A stretch of 64,000 nucleotides of DNA from Dactylorhiza incarnata (taxonomy: Eukaryota > Streptophyta > Magnoliopsida > Asparagales > Orchidaceae), in assembly GCA_033032865.1 (NCBI GenBank), contig JAWHQI010000267.1, positions 2,083,501 to 2,147,500 of the forward strand, written 5' to 3'. The notes under the pieces are model-generated. The model did not search any database. It saw nothing but the letters and a program-made list of their open reading frames with translations, and was not told where the DNA came from. Both the position numbers and the translations under genes were made by a program. Positions 39,830 to 50,379 of this stretch are shown here, one piece after another (within the stretch, counting starts at the first letter, position 1; every line of letters starts with the position of its first letter).

Positions 39830-41800
39830 TACACTATGTCAGACACTCCTCTGCAGAATGGAGTAGCTGAAAGGCGTAATAGGACTCTTTTGGACATGGT
39901 AAGGAGTGTGATGAGTAACTCTAGTTTGCCAAAGATTTTGTGGATGTATGTTTTAAGAACCGCATCATACCTAATAGAGTTCCTAGTAATGCAGTTCAAA
40001 AGACTCCTTTTGAACTGTGGACAGGGAGGAAACCCAGTCTTAGACATCTTCATATTATTGAACAACAATTAGAAGAAGTGACTCCAATGAATGTCGTTGA
40101 TCCATCACCACTTGAAATTACTGAACCACCACAAATAGCTTTAAGAAGATCTCATAGAGAGAGGAGATCGGCTATTCCTAATAATAATGTGGCTTATCTC
40201 CAAGATTTAGAGATGGATACAAGTATGTCTGAAGATCCAGTTTCTTTTAAAGAAGCCATTGAATGCAATCGATCCAATGAATGGTTAACAACCATGAAAG
40301 AGGAGATGAACTCTATGAAAATTAATGATGTCTGGGATCTAACTGATTTTGCCAGAAGGTTGTAAGGCAGTTAGGTGTAAATGGGTCTTTAAGATCAAAT
40401 TTGACTCCAAAAGCAAAATAGAAAGATATAAAGCTAGACTAGTTGCTAAGGGTTTCTCTCAAAAAGAGGGCATAGGCCACAAGGAGACTTTTTCTCCTGT
40501 ATCTAAGAAAGATTCATTAAGGATTATTATGGCATTAGTGGCTCATTATAATTTAGAGCTACATCAAATGGATGTAAAAACTGCATTTTGAATAAAGACC
40601 TTGAAGAGAAGGTGTTTATGGGACAACCTCAGGGCTTCCAAGTAAAGGATAATGAGCATAATGTGTGTAGGCTAAAGAAATCGTTATATGGACTAAAATA
40701 AGCCTCCCGACAATGGTATATTAAATTTAATGATATCATTTTATCTTTTGGTTTTAAGAAAAATACAGTGGATCGCTGTATATACCATAAGATTAGTGGG
40801 AGTAAATATATATTTTTAGTCCTATACGTAGATGACATTCTTTTAGCTACTAATGACTTAGGGATGTTGTATGAGACAAAAGAGCATCTTTCTATGAACT
40901 TTGGAATGAAGAATTTAGGTGAAGCATCTTATGTGATTGGAATAGATATATTTCGTAATAGATCACAAGGAATATTAGGCCTCTCCCAAAAAGCTTATAT
41001 AAATAAAGTTCTGGAAGATAGATGTTCACCGGGATTTCTTCCCATACAGAAAGGTGACAAGTTTAGTCTTGTGCACTGTCCTAAGAATGACATTGAAAGA
41101 AAATAAATGGAATCAATTCCATATGCTTCAGTTGTGGAAGCCTTAAGTATCTTCAAAGATGTACTAGGCCGGAAATTAGTTTCATTGTTGGTATGCTGGG
41201 TAGACATCAAAGTAATCCAGGAATGGATCATTGGAGAGCTGCAAAGAAGGTCCTTAGGTACTTGCAAGGTATTAAGGAGTTGATGCTAACTTACAAAGGG
41301 TCAGATCATTTAGAAGTTATTGTATATTCTGACTCAGATTTTGCGGGGTGCGTTTTGATAGCAGGAAGTCCACTTTTGGCTTCATATTTATGTGTACAGA
41401 TGGAGCTATCTCTTGGAAAAGTGGAAAGGAGTCCATCATTGCCACCTCCACTATGGAAGCTGAATTTATGGCATGCTTTGAAGCCACAATTCAAGCTCTT
41501 TGGTTGCGAAAGTTTATTTTGGGTCTTGCGCGCGGTAGTCGACACCATTAGTAGACCGCTGAAACTATATTGTGATAATGCTGCAACAGCATTTTTCTCG
41601 AGAATGATAAGTACTCCAAAGGAGCGAGACACATGGAATTAAAATTCTTAAGTGTTAAAGAAGAAGTGCATAAGCGAACGATGTTCGTTCAACACATTAG
41701 CGCAGACCTTATGATTGTAGATCCTCTTAGGAAAGGTCTTCAACCAAAGTCGTTTAATGATCACGTACTAAGATTGGGTCTTAGTCACAATAATGCGTAA
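39830..41800 (+). pseudogene. copia pol, segment 3: integrase end, RT and RNase H
   Basis: Integrase E region NGVAERRNRTLLDMVRS at the start, then a frameshift near 39960 and loss of sequence after LRHLHI (about 40060). The RT begins EAIECNRSNEWLTTMKEEM and KARLVAKGFSQKEG, reaching DVKTAF. There are breaks near 40590 and a TAG near 40699. The catalytic YVDD is kept (VLYVDDILLATND at about 40822). RNase H shows VYSDSDFAGC and STMEAEFMAC, in two frames. It ends LGLSHNNA with TAA at 41798-41800. Dead by many lesions. Confidence 0.85.
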
Positions 41801-42115
41801 TATTTTGGTATGTGTGATAGACATTTTAGTTTTTTTTTTTCATTTTAGTTGTTCATTTGCTTCTTGTAGTTATGAGTTTTCAAGTCAACTTGCTTGTTAA
41901 TATTTACTTGGTGCACATTAAGCTGTTAATGAATAATAAGCAAGTTTTTAAGTTCAAAGCATAATGTGGACCTTGATAGTCTTATGACTATTGATGAAAT
42001 TTTGTAATAGCTCTGAGTATAGTGGTATATGGAAGGTAATGCTTTAACTTGTACATAGTGACCGCCATAACTCTTATTGTTATTATTAATGAGAGTGATC
42101 AAATAAGTGGGAGAA
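41801..42115 (+). other. copia 3' untranslated region with polypurine tract
   Basis: Non-coding. It ends AAGTGGGAGAA directly before TGTAAGAAAAAG, the classic copia polypurine tract and LTR start. Confidence 0.65.
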
Positions 42116-42265
42116 TGTAAGAAAAAGATTAATCATTAATTTGATTATTTTATTCGGCCAAATCAGATAATATAAGTACGATTAATATCTTCCAAAATTA
42201 ATTCGATCAAAATATTAATGAATTTACTTTATTAATTTATAATGGGTTGAACCAATATTTAGTAC

Positions 42266-42314
<49 letters not shown>
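42116..42314 (+). repeat. copia 3' LTR start, truncated in a (TA)n tract
   Basis: Starts TGTAAGAAAAAGATTAATC and runs to about 42270, where a (TA)n microsatellite of about 45 bp (42270-42314) replaces the rest. No LTR end or duplication visible. Confidence 0.6.
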
Positions 42315-42317
<3 letters not shown>

Positions 42318-42319
42318 TC

Positions 42320-42410
42320 GCCATTTAAGAACAAAGTTGTCAATTGGGTTAGTTGAATATGTCTTGTACGTTATATGTAGGAGGTTATGGGTTCAAATCC
42401 AAGCATAACT
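42320..42410 (+). repeat. SINE-like tRNA-derived stretch (tentative)
   Basis: TAGTTGAATATG resembles a pol III A box and GGTTCAAATCC a B box about 36 bp later; GGAGGTTATGGGTTCAAATC is a common form in plant SINE heads. No poly(A) tail or duplication visible and no cloverleaf, so it is not a tRNA gene. Confidence 0.3.
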
Positions 42411-42565
42411 CACTAAAAAAGCGTTGCAAAATAGAAAGTAAAATTTTCCTTGCTAAAATTAGTTATGCTCATATTAGCTACGAAATTTTTTTGTTTCTAA
42501 ATTCCTTACTAATTAAAATTAGCAAGGAATTTAGCCCCCTGCTAATCTAAGTTTTTCTTGTAGTG
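42411..42565. mobile_element. CACTA-like terminus / mini-element
   Basis: The right end GTTTTTCTTGTAGTG is the reverse complement of CACTACAAGAAAAAC, the typical CACTA (En/Spm) terminus of plants. The left end CACTAAAAAAGCG at 42411 could be its partner, giving 155 bp. The 3-bp flanks (ACT and ATT) do not match, so the left boundary is uncertain. Internal CCTTGCTAAAATTA / AATTAGCAAGG are inverted. Confidence 0.45.
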
Positions 42566-43138
42566 ATTTGTTGTTCGATTTACATTATAATTCATATATA
42601 TGCCTTGGCATTGAGCGGTGTTTATATAACATTATTTATGATTTATTTTTGATGTTTTGAGCCTATAATCCGCGTTAAGGTCTAGAGAAATATTTTATTC
42701 TTATCGGTAGAAGATTATTCTTATCGGGAGAAGTTAGCTGGCATATTCATAAATAATTATACTTTCATCTGTTTCTATCAATTTATAATATTTTATATTT
42801 AACATCAATTCTAGTGAGCTTGCACAGATAATAACATGAAAAAAAAATAGGTTTATTGTCTATTAATTATTCCATGCACACACGATCGAATTATATGTTT
42901 AGAAAGAATATTTTTATTGTTGTTTATTTTGCATGAAAATGATATCACCACATTTAAGCTAGGGGACCTACAAAACTGTGGGAGTGAGAGAGAGAGAGAA
43001 ATGAGGGGGAATTGATTATAAAATATATATGATGAAATTATATATAAAAAATATATGAATGCATTAATTTTCCAATTCTTTGTTTTATTAGTACGTTAAA
43101 ATAGTCTTCCGATGGTTGTGTGTGTGAGGGACACTCTT
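42566..43138. other. AT-rich non-coding stretch
   Basis: No gene recognised. Confidence 0.4.
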
Positions 43139-43870
43139 TAGAGAGCTGTGTGCGGGGACGCAATCAGGAGGTTGGCTCGTCCTGGAGAGCGGCATGTGGC
43201 TCGTCCTGGAGAGTGGCATGTGGCTCGTCTTGGAGAGCGGCATGTGGTTCGTTCTGGAGAGCGGTGTGTGAGGGAGGGTGCCCATTGGAGAATTGAGCGT
43301 CTGCTGGAGGGCGGGGCATCGAGCACCTTCTATAGTGAGCGGGACGTGGTAGCGCGCAATGAAGAGCAGAGCGCAAGGGCGTGCACTGAAGAGTTGAGCG
43401 CCTTTTTGTGAGCGGGGCACGAGGGCGCGCACAGAAAAGCGGAGAGCGAGGGCGTGCACTAGAGAGCGGAGCACAGAGATGCGCTCTGGAAAAAGCAAAG
43501 CGTGTTTTGGAGAGCGGAGCATTCACTGAAGAAAATTTGAGAGCAGAGCGCAGGGGCTCGCGCATGGAATAACTGCGCGTTCACTCGAGCAAACTTGAGA
43601 GCGGAGCGCGGATGGGGTACTTTGGGGCTCCATGGAGTGGAGCGTGGGGCGTGCACCAGTGCAGAGTGTTCACTGGAGCGCGCACCCTAGCAACGTGCTC
43701 ATGGGAGCGTGCACCGGAGCGGCGTGTTCAATGAAAGCACACATGGAAGCGACGAGTTCGTTGGAGCGGCATGGTCACGGGAGCGAGAACGAAGCGGCTT
43801 GTTCACGGTAGCGCGTCGAGAAGCATGGAGCTCGCGCGCGGGCGCGCTCGAGATGGAGCCCACAGGAGTG
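43139..43870. repeat. GC-rich tandem array (24-bp units, then degenerate GAGCG units)
   Basis: CTCGTCCTGGAGAGCGGCAT units recur at 43176, 43200, 43224 and 43248 (24 bp). From about 43360 to 43870 a degenerate GAGAGCGGAGCGCGAGGGCG-type repeat follows. In style it resembles the reverse complement of the 9712-10070 array. The ORFs on both strands are repeat artefacts. Confidence 0.7.
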
Positions 43871-43939
43871 CGCTCGAGAGGACTTAGTTGAAGTAAATCT
43901 GTTTACTTCGCGGGCTTTTGGTGGCTTCTTTTGCGGTTA

Positions 43940-44001
43940 GGCCCATTAAAACATATGGTTTTTCCACGAAGGGACCAAAAGTTTTCAGCCGAAAACCCTA
44001 A
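43940..44001 (+). promoter_or_regulatory. site II motif and telo-box upstream of candidate host gene
   Basis: GGCCCAT at 43940-43946 (site II type) and AAACCCTAA at 43993-44001 (telo-box), 27 bp upstream of the candidate ATG. These two motifs together are typical of plant housekeeping promoters for ribosomal and organelle proteins. Confidence 0.5.
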
Positions 44002-44027
44002 CTATCGATTTTGATGCCCTGGTCGCA

Positions 44028-44370
44028 ATGTCATCGATCTCAAATGCCCTCTACTTCATTCCCTCACAATCCGTCAACCGCCACGTAATTTCCTCTTCTC
44101 TTCTGTCTTCCTCGATTATCGGTTGCATTATTTCCTTGATTTAGTTTTATATTTTTCTTACAGAATGGGGTTCGCGAGTTCAGGGCGGGCAATGCGGCAA
44201 AATTTGAGTTGCTTTGGTTCAGAAAATGTCGACTGAGCTGGAGCTCTCAGAAAGCTTGTGTTTTCAGGGTGAAGGCGGTCGGAGATTCCATTAATTCGAC
44301 TGGTAGCGAGCAAGTGGAAGATGGAGCTCCAGTTGATTTTGCGGCAAAAGCGTCAGATTCCGATAGAAGG
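44028..44370 (+). CDS. candidate host gene, first two exons (possible organelle-targeted protein)
   Basis: Exon 1, 44028-44084, encodes MSSISNALYFIPSQSVNRH and ends CAC|GTAATT. The intron ends TTTTTCTTACAG. Exon 2, 44164 to about 44370, reads NGVREFRAGNAAKFELLWFR, then an acidic segment ending AKASDSDRR, before a possible donor AGG|GTGGGC. The N-terminus is rich in Ser, Asn and basic residues and lacks acidic ones for about 50 residues, like a plastid or mitochondrial transit peptide. Beyond exon 2 the frame becomes a hydrophobic run and stops at 44490. I could not find convincing further exons, so the gene may be truncated or have long introns. Product not recognised. Confidence 0.4.
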
Positions 44371-44594
44371 GTGGGCGCATTGCGGGTGATGATTATTTCT
44401 CTGCCTTCCTTTGTCGCTTTGGTGATTTCCTCCCCCTTTTTGTTATTCTTATTCCTCGTAAATTGGTTTGTTAAGTTTTTAAGTTGTTGAGAATTCTTGA
44501 AGCAGAAATAGTTGTCTGCACATGAAGGTGGTTCTGTAGATTAGGCATTTCTTACAATTTGTTTAGTGATTTTTTCAGAACTAGTTCTTGGCTT
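44371..44594. other. probable intron sequence of candidate host gene
   Basis: AT-rich; no further exon could be assigned. Confidence 0.3.
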
Positions 44595-44752
44595 TTTGGC
44601 ATATTGCACCCCGGAAAAGGCTTGTTTTGGCAAACTGCACCCTGAAACTTTAAATATAGCCTTTTCCGGAAGGACCTCACCTCAGATAAGCTTACTTATG
44701 GATTTGGTGCAGTTTGCCAAAGCAAGCCTTTTCTGGGGTAAAATGTCATAGT
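44595..44752. mobile_element. foldback MITE (about 155 bp)
   Basis: Left arm GCACCCCGGAAAAGGCTTGT then TTTGGCAAACTGCACC, right arm GGTGCAGTTTGCCAAAGCAA then GCCTTTTCTGGGGT. The arms of about 40 bp are nearly perfect inverted repeats around a 60-bp loop. Target duplication unclear. Confidence 0.6.
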
Positions 44753-45354
44753 TCTTCATTTTGACCTATATTGTTTGGTATTGGGAACTCAGCATTGGAA
44801 TTTCACTGCTAATTTTGCTGTTTTTAAGGGATGTATTGCAGTTTCCGAGCACCCATTTATTAATTTGTTAGTTAATTAGGTATATTCTGTCGGTCCTCAA
44901 GATCATCATATGAACTGCTTAAGGATCATTGCTGAACATATCCATTTATATGATCATGTTTGTGCTAATACACATGTTACTCATTAAAATGACCTCTACA
45001 TTCTAGCAAACATTGGCTAATTGTTAATGTGTTCTTGAGATAATTTGTGTCATCATGCTGAAGTTGAGAATAAGTATGTTATTTTCTTTACTTCGGATTG
45101 TTACTATTTGATTAGTTGACTACAATCTATTCAATATCAGCAGGAGTACATTGAGAGAGAGGTGGTGTCTCCTCTCCTGAATTGGAGGAGAAAGTGAATG
45201 CCAGAGTCAGTTGTAGGGAATGGATAAGGGGGAGGAGGTGTACATTGGTACTTTTAACATACCATAAGGACGAAAAAATCATTGTGTAATGACCAGTATT
45301 GTGTTATGTCAAAATCAAGTGTCTATGGATAAGAGATGATAGCCGATTTTTTTC
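44753..45354. other. non-coding stretch downstream of candidate host gene
   Basis: No gene recognised. A short open run after an acceptor-like TCAGCAG near 45140 (EYIEREVVSPLLNWRRK then stop) is too weak to call an exon. Confidence 0.3.
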
Positions 45355-45843
45355 ACATTAATTAATAAGACACGGGGCTTCGCCCTTACGTCCAACTGCG
45401 ATAGTACCACGACCGCGGCAGATATGGGGCTCCGCCCCTATTAATTTTAATGCAGCTTAAAATAAACATACTATTAATAAATGAAGAAAGAAAATAATTA
45501 TACATAATTTGTTTAACATACATTTATTATTACTTTTTCATCATTATTTTTTTAACATACATTTATTACCAGTTTTGTAAATCAACTTTAATAAAGTTGG
45601 CATGTCTAATGACAACCTACTATAGGTATAGGAGCTCTACTAATTTTTTTTTGATTGTATGAATTTTCATCATTACTTTTAATTTGGGGATATAGTGTAA
45701 TTACTTGAATGAACATTGTATTTTAATTTTTTTTTGAAATATTATGATATATGTTTAAGTAATTAGATTAAAACAATAAGGCTATAATTGATAATTTTGA
45801 CTGTTGTACCAAAGCCAACTTTTCCCTTATAATATAGTAAAGA
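45355..45843 (-). mobile_element. Helitron-like non-autonomous repeat, unit d (minus strand)
   Basis: The minus-strand left end TCTTTACTATATTATAAGGG matches the 5' ends of units a-c (TCTATACTATATATAAG). The minus-strand right part has GGGCGGAGCCCC and GGGCGAAGCCCCGTGTC hairpins, as in the GC-rich ends of units b and c. No target duplication. Class tentative. Confidence 0.45.
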
Positions 45844-46895
45844 TGATGACCACCAAAGCATAAAAAACCAGAGTGATTTCCCTTCTTAACACTCTTGAAG
45901 TTTACTTAAGTTTCTTTTCACCTTTGTAAGATTTCATTACTTCACATCATGATATGAAAAGGCTTTGCTAAATTGAAAATGCAGAGCCTTACATTTCGCC
46001 ATTGCTATGCCACCAACATTCCTTATCCTCTATTTAAATTTTCCCTGCAATATGTACCCCTTGAATTCTTGAGAAGTATTTGTGGCTGACAATGTAAGCT
46101 ATGTGTACTATTTGAATATAGTACAAAACCAGTGGAGACTCGACAAGAGATTGAAATTCAATATCAATATGGTTAAAGATTTGTAGCAGTTCAAGCAGAC
46201 TTTGAAACTCATTTCGTATTGTTAATTTTCTTCTTGATTTCTCATGTATGTGTGATGAATACATAGTTCTACTTGCAAATAAACATTATGATTAAATTCC
46301 TTTCATCTTTATATTCTCTTAGCAAGTGATATTTCATAGGCTTGTGATTGACAATTGGACGCCCATCTATACATTTACTAGGAGGGATAATTTTTATGCA
46401 ATTATTCTCATACTATTTCTTACTAAGAAAATATCATCTTTGTTGATAGAATTGTTTTATCTTAATTTTTTATGGATATTTTGATATTTTAATCAAGGGA
46501 AACAATCTACACAAGAAATGGTGTCATCCACATCATCCTCATTTACTTTATCCTTATATTTTAAGGTGTATTTATGAATTCTCACTCCATTTTTCTTGAT
46601 GCATGAGATGTTAAAAATAGTTACGTAAATTTTTTTTTCTCAAATTATTGTCTACACTATCTTTTGTCTACACCTTTTATCTGTTGTAGGATATCTTAAG
46701 GTTTATGTTTTTTGTACATATCTATTATGAGATTCAAAAACCATGAAGCAAGCACAATGAAACTTATTGGTCACAAACCTCTAGTAAACATTATCACTTA
46801 GTTATTTCTTATTATGAGAACAAAATTTATGATAGAAATCCATTCATATGAAATATGATGGCCTTTTATTAGAAATAGCAAATGTAAATTCATAA
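45844..46895. other. AT-rich non-coding stretch
   Basis: No gene recognised. Confidence 0.4.
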
Positions 46896-46900
46896 CCAAG
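46896..46900. repeat. target site duplication of chromovirus (left)
   Basis: CCAAG, repeated at 53261-53265. Confidence 0.85.
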
Positions 46901-47525
46901 TGATGGGGGACCATCTGACGCAACTCGGCGCAAGGCGGACCCCACCTTCGTGTATTCTCGCAGACGGACTTGACCGAACCGGCGATCCGCCACCGCGGAT
47001 GCGTCCGACTCGTTGTTTCGATTTAGTTTCATATCTGGCATTATGTATTTCGAGTTTTATTTCTTGTAGTTATGACATCAAAACCGCCGACCAATCATAG
47101 CCATCGATTTCGGTTGCCCTAATCCCGTTTTCTTATAAATAGAACATTTTCTTATAAATAGAACATTAGGGCTGCAGAATTTCTCATTGCTGAAATTTGG
47201 AGGCTTGTCTTCTTCATTTCCAGTGATCCTCTCCGCGGTGCCGACTCCGTGGAGCCCCCTTGGTGACGACTCCTTGGGTAAGTATCCTTCCTCCTCCTTG
47301 TCTTCCCTTTCCCCCATCCTTTGCAGCCGCCCACTTCCTGTCCTCCCAGCAGCCGCCCCTCCAAAACCTCCCAGCAGCCACCCGCCCCTCCCTGTCCTCC
47401 CACAGCCGCTCGCCGCCAACCCTACCAGCAACCAGTCGCACGCCGCCAACCCTACAGCCCCAGCCCCATCCGCCCCTGTCCACCCTACTGCCCGCAGATT
47501 CCAGCCACCCCTACAGCCCCATCCC
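46901..47525 (+). repeat. 5' LTR of chromovirus, 3'-truncated
   Basis: Aligns to the first ~600 bp of the 3' LTR. It carries a 20-bp tandem duplication TTTTCTTATAAATAGAACAT (about 47128-47167) with two TATA boxes (47134-47141 and 47153-47160); the 3' LTR has one copy, mutated to TTATTAATA. Confidence 0.8.
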
Positions 47526-48860
47526 TACAAATCTGAACGTTATTGATGAACGAACAAATAGTTCGAACTCGGGCGCGTCGCTTGCTGAATTTCAGCGCCT
47601 TGTCCTCGATCGCCTAGACACCATGGGCACCCAGTTTTAGGGTTTCCGACGTGACCTCACAGAGGTGAATATCCGGTTAGGACGTCTAGAAAACCCAAGT
47701 GACGCACCTTCCCAAGAAGGGGAGCCACGCGAAAAATGAGCCGGGAATTCCCCTTCGTCCGGATCCACGCATTCCTCCACGACAGAGGGGAGCTTCTCCA
47801 CCTCCTGAGCAGTACCGTTGTGACGCTCCCCGTCGTAGCCCCGCCCCTGAGCGTCGGCCAGACCGTGAGGATGATAGATACCCTCAGCAACGCGATAGAC
47901 CCAGAGTTTTTTCCTCAGGACCATAGGGCCCGCACACCACAGCACGGTCGTCGTGATCCAGACCACGATGACTATCCTGACCTCGGCCGCCGAGAGCATG
48001 GGCCCCTGCCCGCTTGACGTGAGTATGTCCGGGATGAGTATTATGAGGATTACCCGGAACCACGCAGAGGCGGATACCAGTACGAGCATGACATTACCAG
48101 ACGCATTCGCCTCGACGCACCTTCATTCGATGGAAAGACATGAAGCAAAGACTGAAAGAAAAATATCTCCCTGCCTCCTATAGGGATCAGTTACTGGATC
48201 AGCTGCAGAATCTGTGGCAAGGCACACTTTCCGTCGCTGATTACATGGCCCGCTTCGATGAGCTCGTTGTTAGGAGTGATATTTCAGAGGAGGCCATTGC
48301 CACCGCCGCTCGATTTAAGGCCGGTCTTCGATCCGAGATTCGGAGAGAAGCTAATTCCTCACCGCCTCGAGACGGTCGACCAGATATTTCAGCTCGCTCT
48401 AGAGTACGAGCAATACCTCTGCTCCTCTAGCACGAGGCAGTTCCCCTCTCGGGTTGAGACCTCTACGTTTAGGAAACCCGCTTCCCCCCAGACTACTGCG
48501 ACCGCGCCCCCACGTGTCCCACTTGACACAAAGGGCAAAGCCGCTGCCACTGATGGCCAGCGCTCTGGGGGTATCCAGTGTTATATATGTTCAGGCAGAG
48601 GACACGTGGCAGCGCAGTGCCCCACACAGAATCTGTTGATTGAGGATGAGGAGCAAGGTTTAGAGGGAGATGAAGAGGTGACTGAGGAGATTATTGCCGC
48701 CGTTGAGGAGGGTTGGGAGAGCGACGCTGAGCGTTCGTTAGAGGTGGGAGTTGTCAGACGCCTTCTACATACCCCACGCGCCGATGAGGACTGGCGCTGC
48801 ACCACCATTTTCTACACGTATTTCCCGAGCGCAGACGGACCCTGCAAGCTAGCCATCGAT
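47526..48860 (+). pseudogene. chromovirus gag
   Basis: Fragments in several frames: SGASLAEFQRLVLDRLDTMG at the start, the capsid part KEKYLPASYRDQLLDQLQNL with YMARFDELVVRSDISEE, then LETVDQIFQLALEYEQYL and the zinc knuckle CYICSGRGHVAAQC (C-x2-C-x4-H-x4-C) at about 48585. Frameshifts near 47690, 48000, 48110 and 48370. Confidence 0.8.
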
Positions 48861-50011
48861 AATGGGAGTTGTGTGAATATTGTGGCCCAGAAGGGTCTAG
48901 ACTGTATGCAGGTGAAGGCTGAGCCTCACCCACACCCTATCGTGTCATCTGGGTAGACAAGACGGCGATCCAGGTTACCCAGCGCTGTCTTGTGCCGATC
49001 TGCATCGCTTCCTTTGAGGATCGGGTCTGGTTCGACGTTATACCCATGGACGTCGCACACGTTCTGTTAGGCCGCCCCTGGCTTTTTGATCGCGACGTCA
49101 CGTGTTTCGGCCGCTCGAACACGTGTGTCTTTTACGATAAGGGGTGGAAGATCACGTTATCGCCACCCCAACCCAAGGACAGACCCAAGGGTCGGGTTGA
49201 GCCTTCTGTTAGTACGAGTGCCTCGAGACCTGTGCACATCCTGAGGCGAAGTGAGTTTGTGAGAGACAACACTAATGCTGGAGTCATGTATGTAGTGGTA
49301 GCCACCATGGTACCTGATTGCCCTACACCAGAGCCTCACCCCATCGTTCGGCCACTGTTGGATGAGTTTGCGGACATTATGCCAGAGGAGCTCCCTGATG
49401 AGTTGCCCCCTCTGCCGGACATCCAGCACGCTATTGATCTAGTCCCGGGGGCCTCGCTCCCAAATTTACCGCACTATCGTATGAACCCCGTCGAGCACAC
49501 TGAGCTCAAGAGACAGGTAGACGAGCTTCTCCGAAAGCAATTCATCCGAGAGAGTTTGAGTCTGTGCGCGGTTCCCGCCCTTCTCAGTCCCAAGAAGGAC
49601 GGCAGCTGGCGCATGTGCATCGATAGCCGGGCTATCAATAAGATTACTGTGAAGTATCGTTTCCCGATCCCTCGTCTGGACGATCTTTTAGACACGATGT
49701 CCGGAGCCCATATCTTTTCGAAGATCGACCTCTGTAGCGGTTACCACCAGATCAGAGTTAGAGAGGGAGACGAGTGGAAGACGACATTCAAGACCAAAGA
49801 TGGTCTGTATGAATGGTTGGTCATGCCATTTGGGCTGTCGAACGCCCCGAGCACGTTCATGCGAGTCATGACTCAGATTCTGCGGCCCTACATGAGCAAA
49901 TTCCTCGTCGTATACTTTAACGACATTCTGATTTATAGCCACCTGAGTCGGACCACCTTGAGCACTTGCGACTTTTGTTTGACATCCTCCGGAAGGAGAA
50001 GTTATTTATAA
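48861..50011 (+). pseudogene. chromovirus protease and reverse transcriptase (N-terminal part)
   Basis: Protease LAIDNGSCVNIVAQKGLDCM (DNGS active site), a stop near 48954, then [20 protein letters not shown]. The RT starts [20 protein letters not shown] with [35 protein letters not shown] and [16 protein letters not shown]. The catalytic motif reads YFNDILIY instead of YFDD: the first catalytic Asp is replaced by Asn (about 49918). A frameshift follows near 49945. Confidence 0.9.
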
Positions 50012-50379
50012 ATATGAAAAAGTGTTCTTTCTTGTCCGAGTCAGTCCATTTCCTCTGTTTCATCATCTCTTCCTCAGGCGTGTCCGTTGACCCTGAGAAG
50101 GTCCAGTCCATCCGCGAATGGCCTACACCATCGAACATCCACAAGGCCCGTAGTTTCCATGGGCTTGCGACCTTTTACAGGAGATTCGTTAGGGGATTTA
50201 GCTCGATTATGGCCCCGTTTACTAGCTGCCTGCGCAAGGGCGACTTTCAGTGGACCGCCGCGGCCACTCTGGCATTTGAAGAGATCAAGGACAAGATGAC
50301 GTCCGCCCCTGTACTACGACTTCCCGATTTCAGTAGAGCTTTCGAGGTCGCCTATGACGCATCCGGTGGATGGGTTTGA
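49966..50379 (+). pseudogene. chromovirus RT C-terminal part and truncated RNase H start
   Basis: Reads [20 protein letters not shown] then SSGVSVDPEKVQSIREWPTP and FHGLATFYRRFVRGFSSIMA, the RT connection region. RNase H starts AFEVAYDASG and then jumps to sequence normally found after RNase H (GFERLIADYPTCRDFSDL in the next frame). The whole RNase H core is therefore deleted at about 50367-50380. Confidence 0.85.

Larger units (their letters stand above)
17536..42270 (+). mobile_element. Ty1/copia element, host of the nested insertions
   Basis: Copia coding sequence is found at 17536-18005, resumes at 39027-39263 and again at 39830-41800, then a polypurine tract and the start of the 3' LTR (42116-42270). 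Removing element A with one AATAC copy joins the integrase reading (NGEKY | FTTFIDDFS), and removing the MITE joins KGISAQ | YTMSDTP. The gag, protease and 5' LTR are missing on the left, where the third antisense-family member abuts it. The 3' LTR breaks off in a (TA)n tract. Confidence 0.85.

Noticed and set aside
42320..42410. Possible tRNA gene (A- and B-box-like motifs)
   Set aside because: No cloverleaf can be drawn and no acceptor stem is seen; kept only as a SINE-like stretch.
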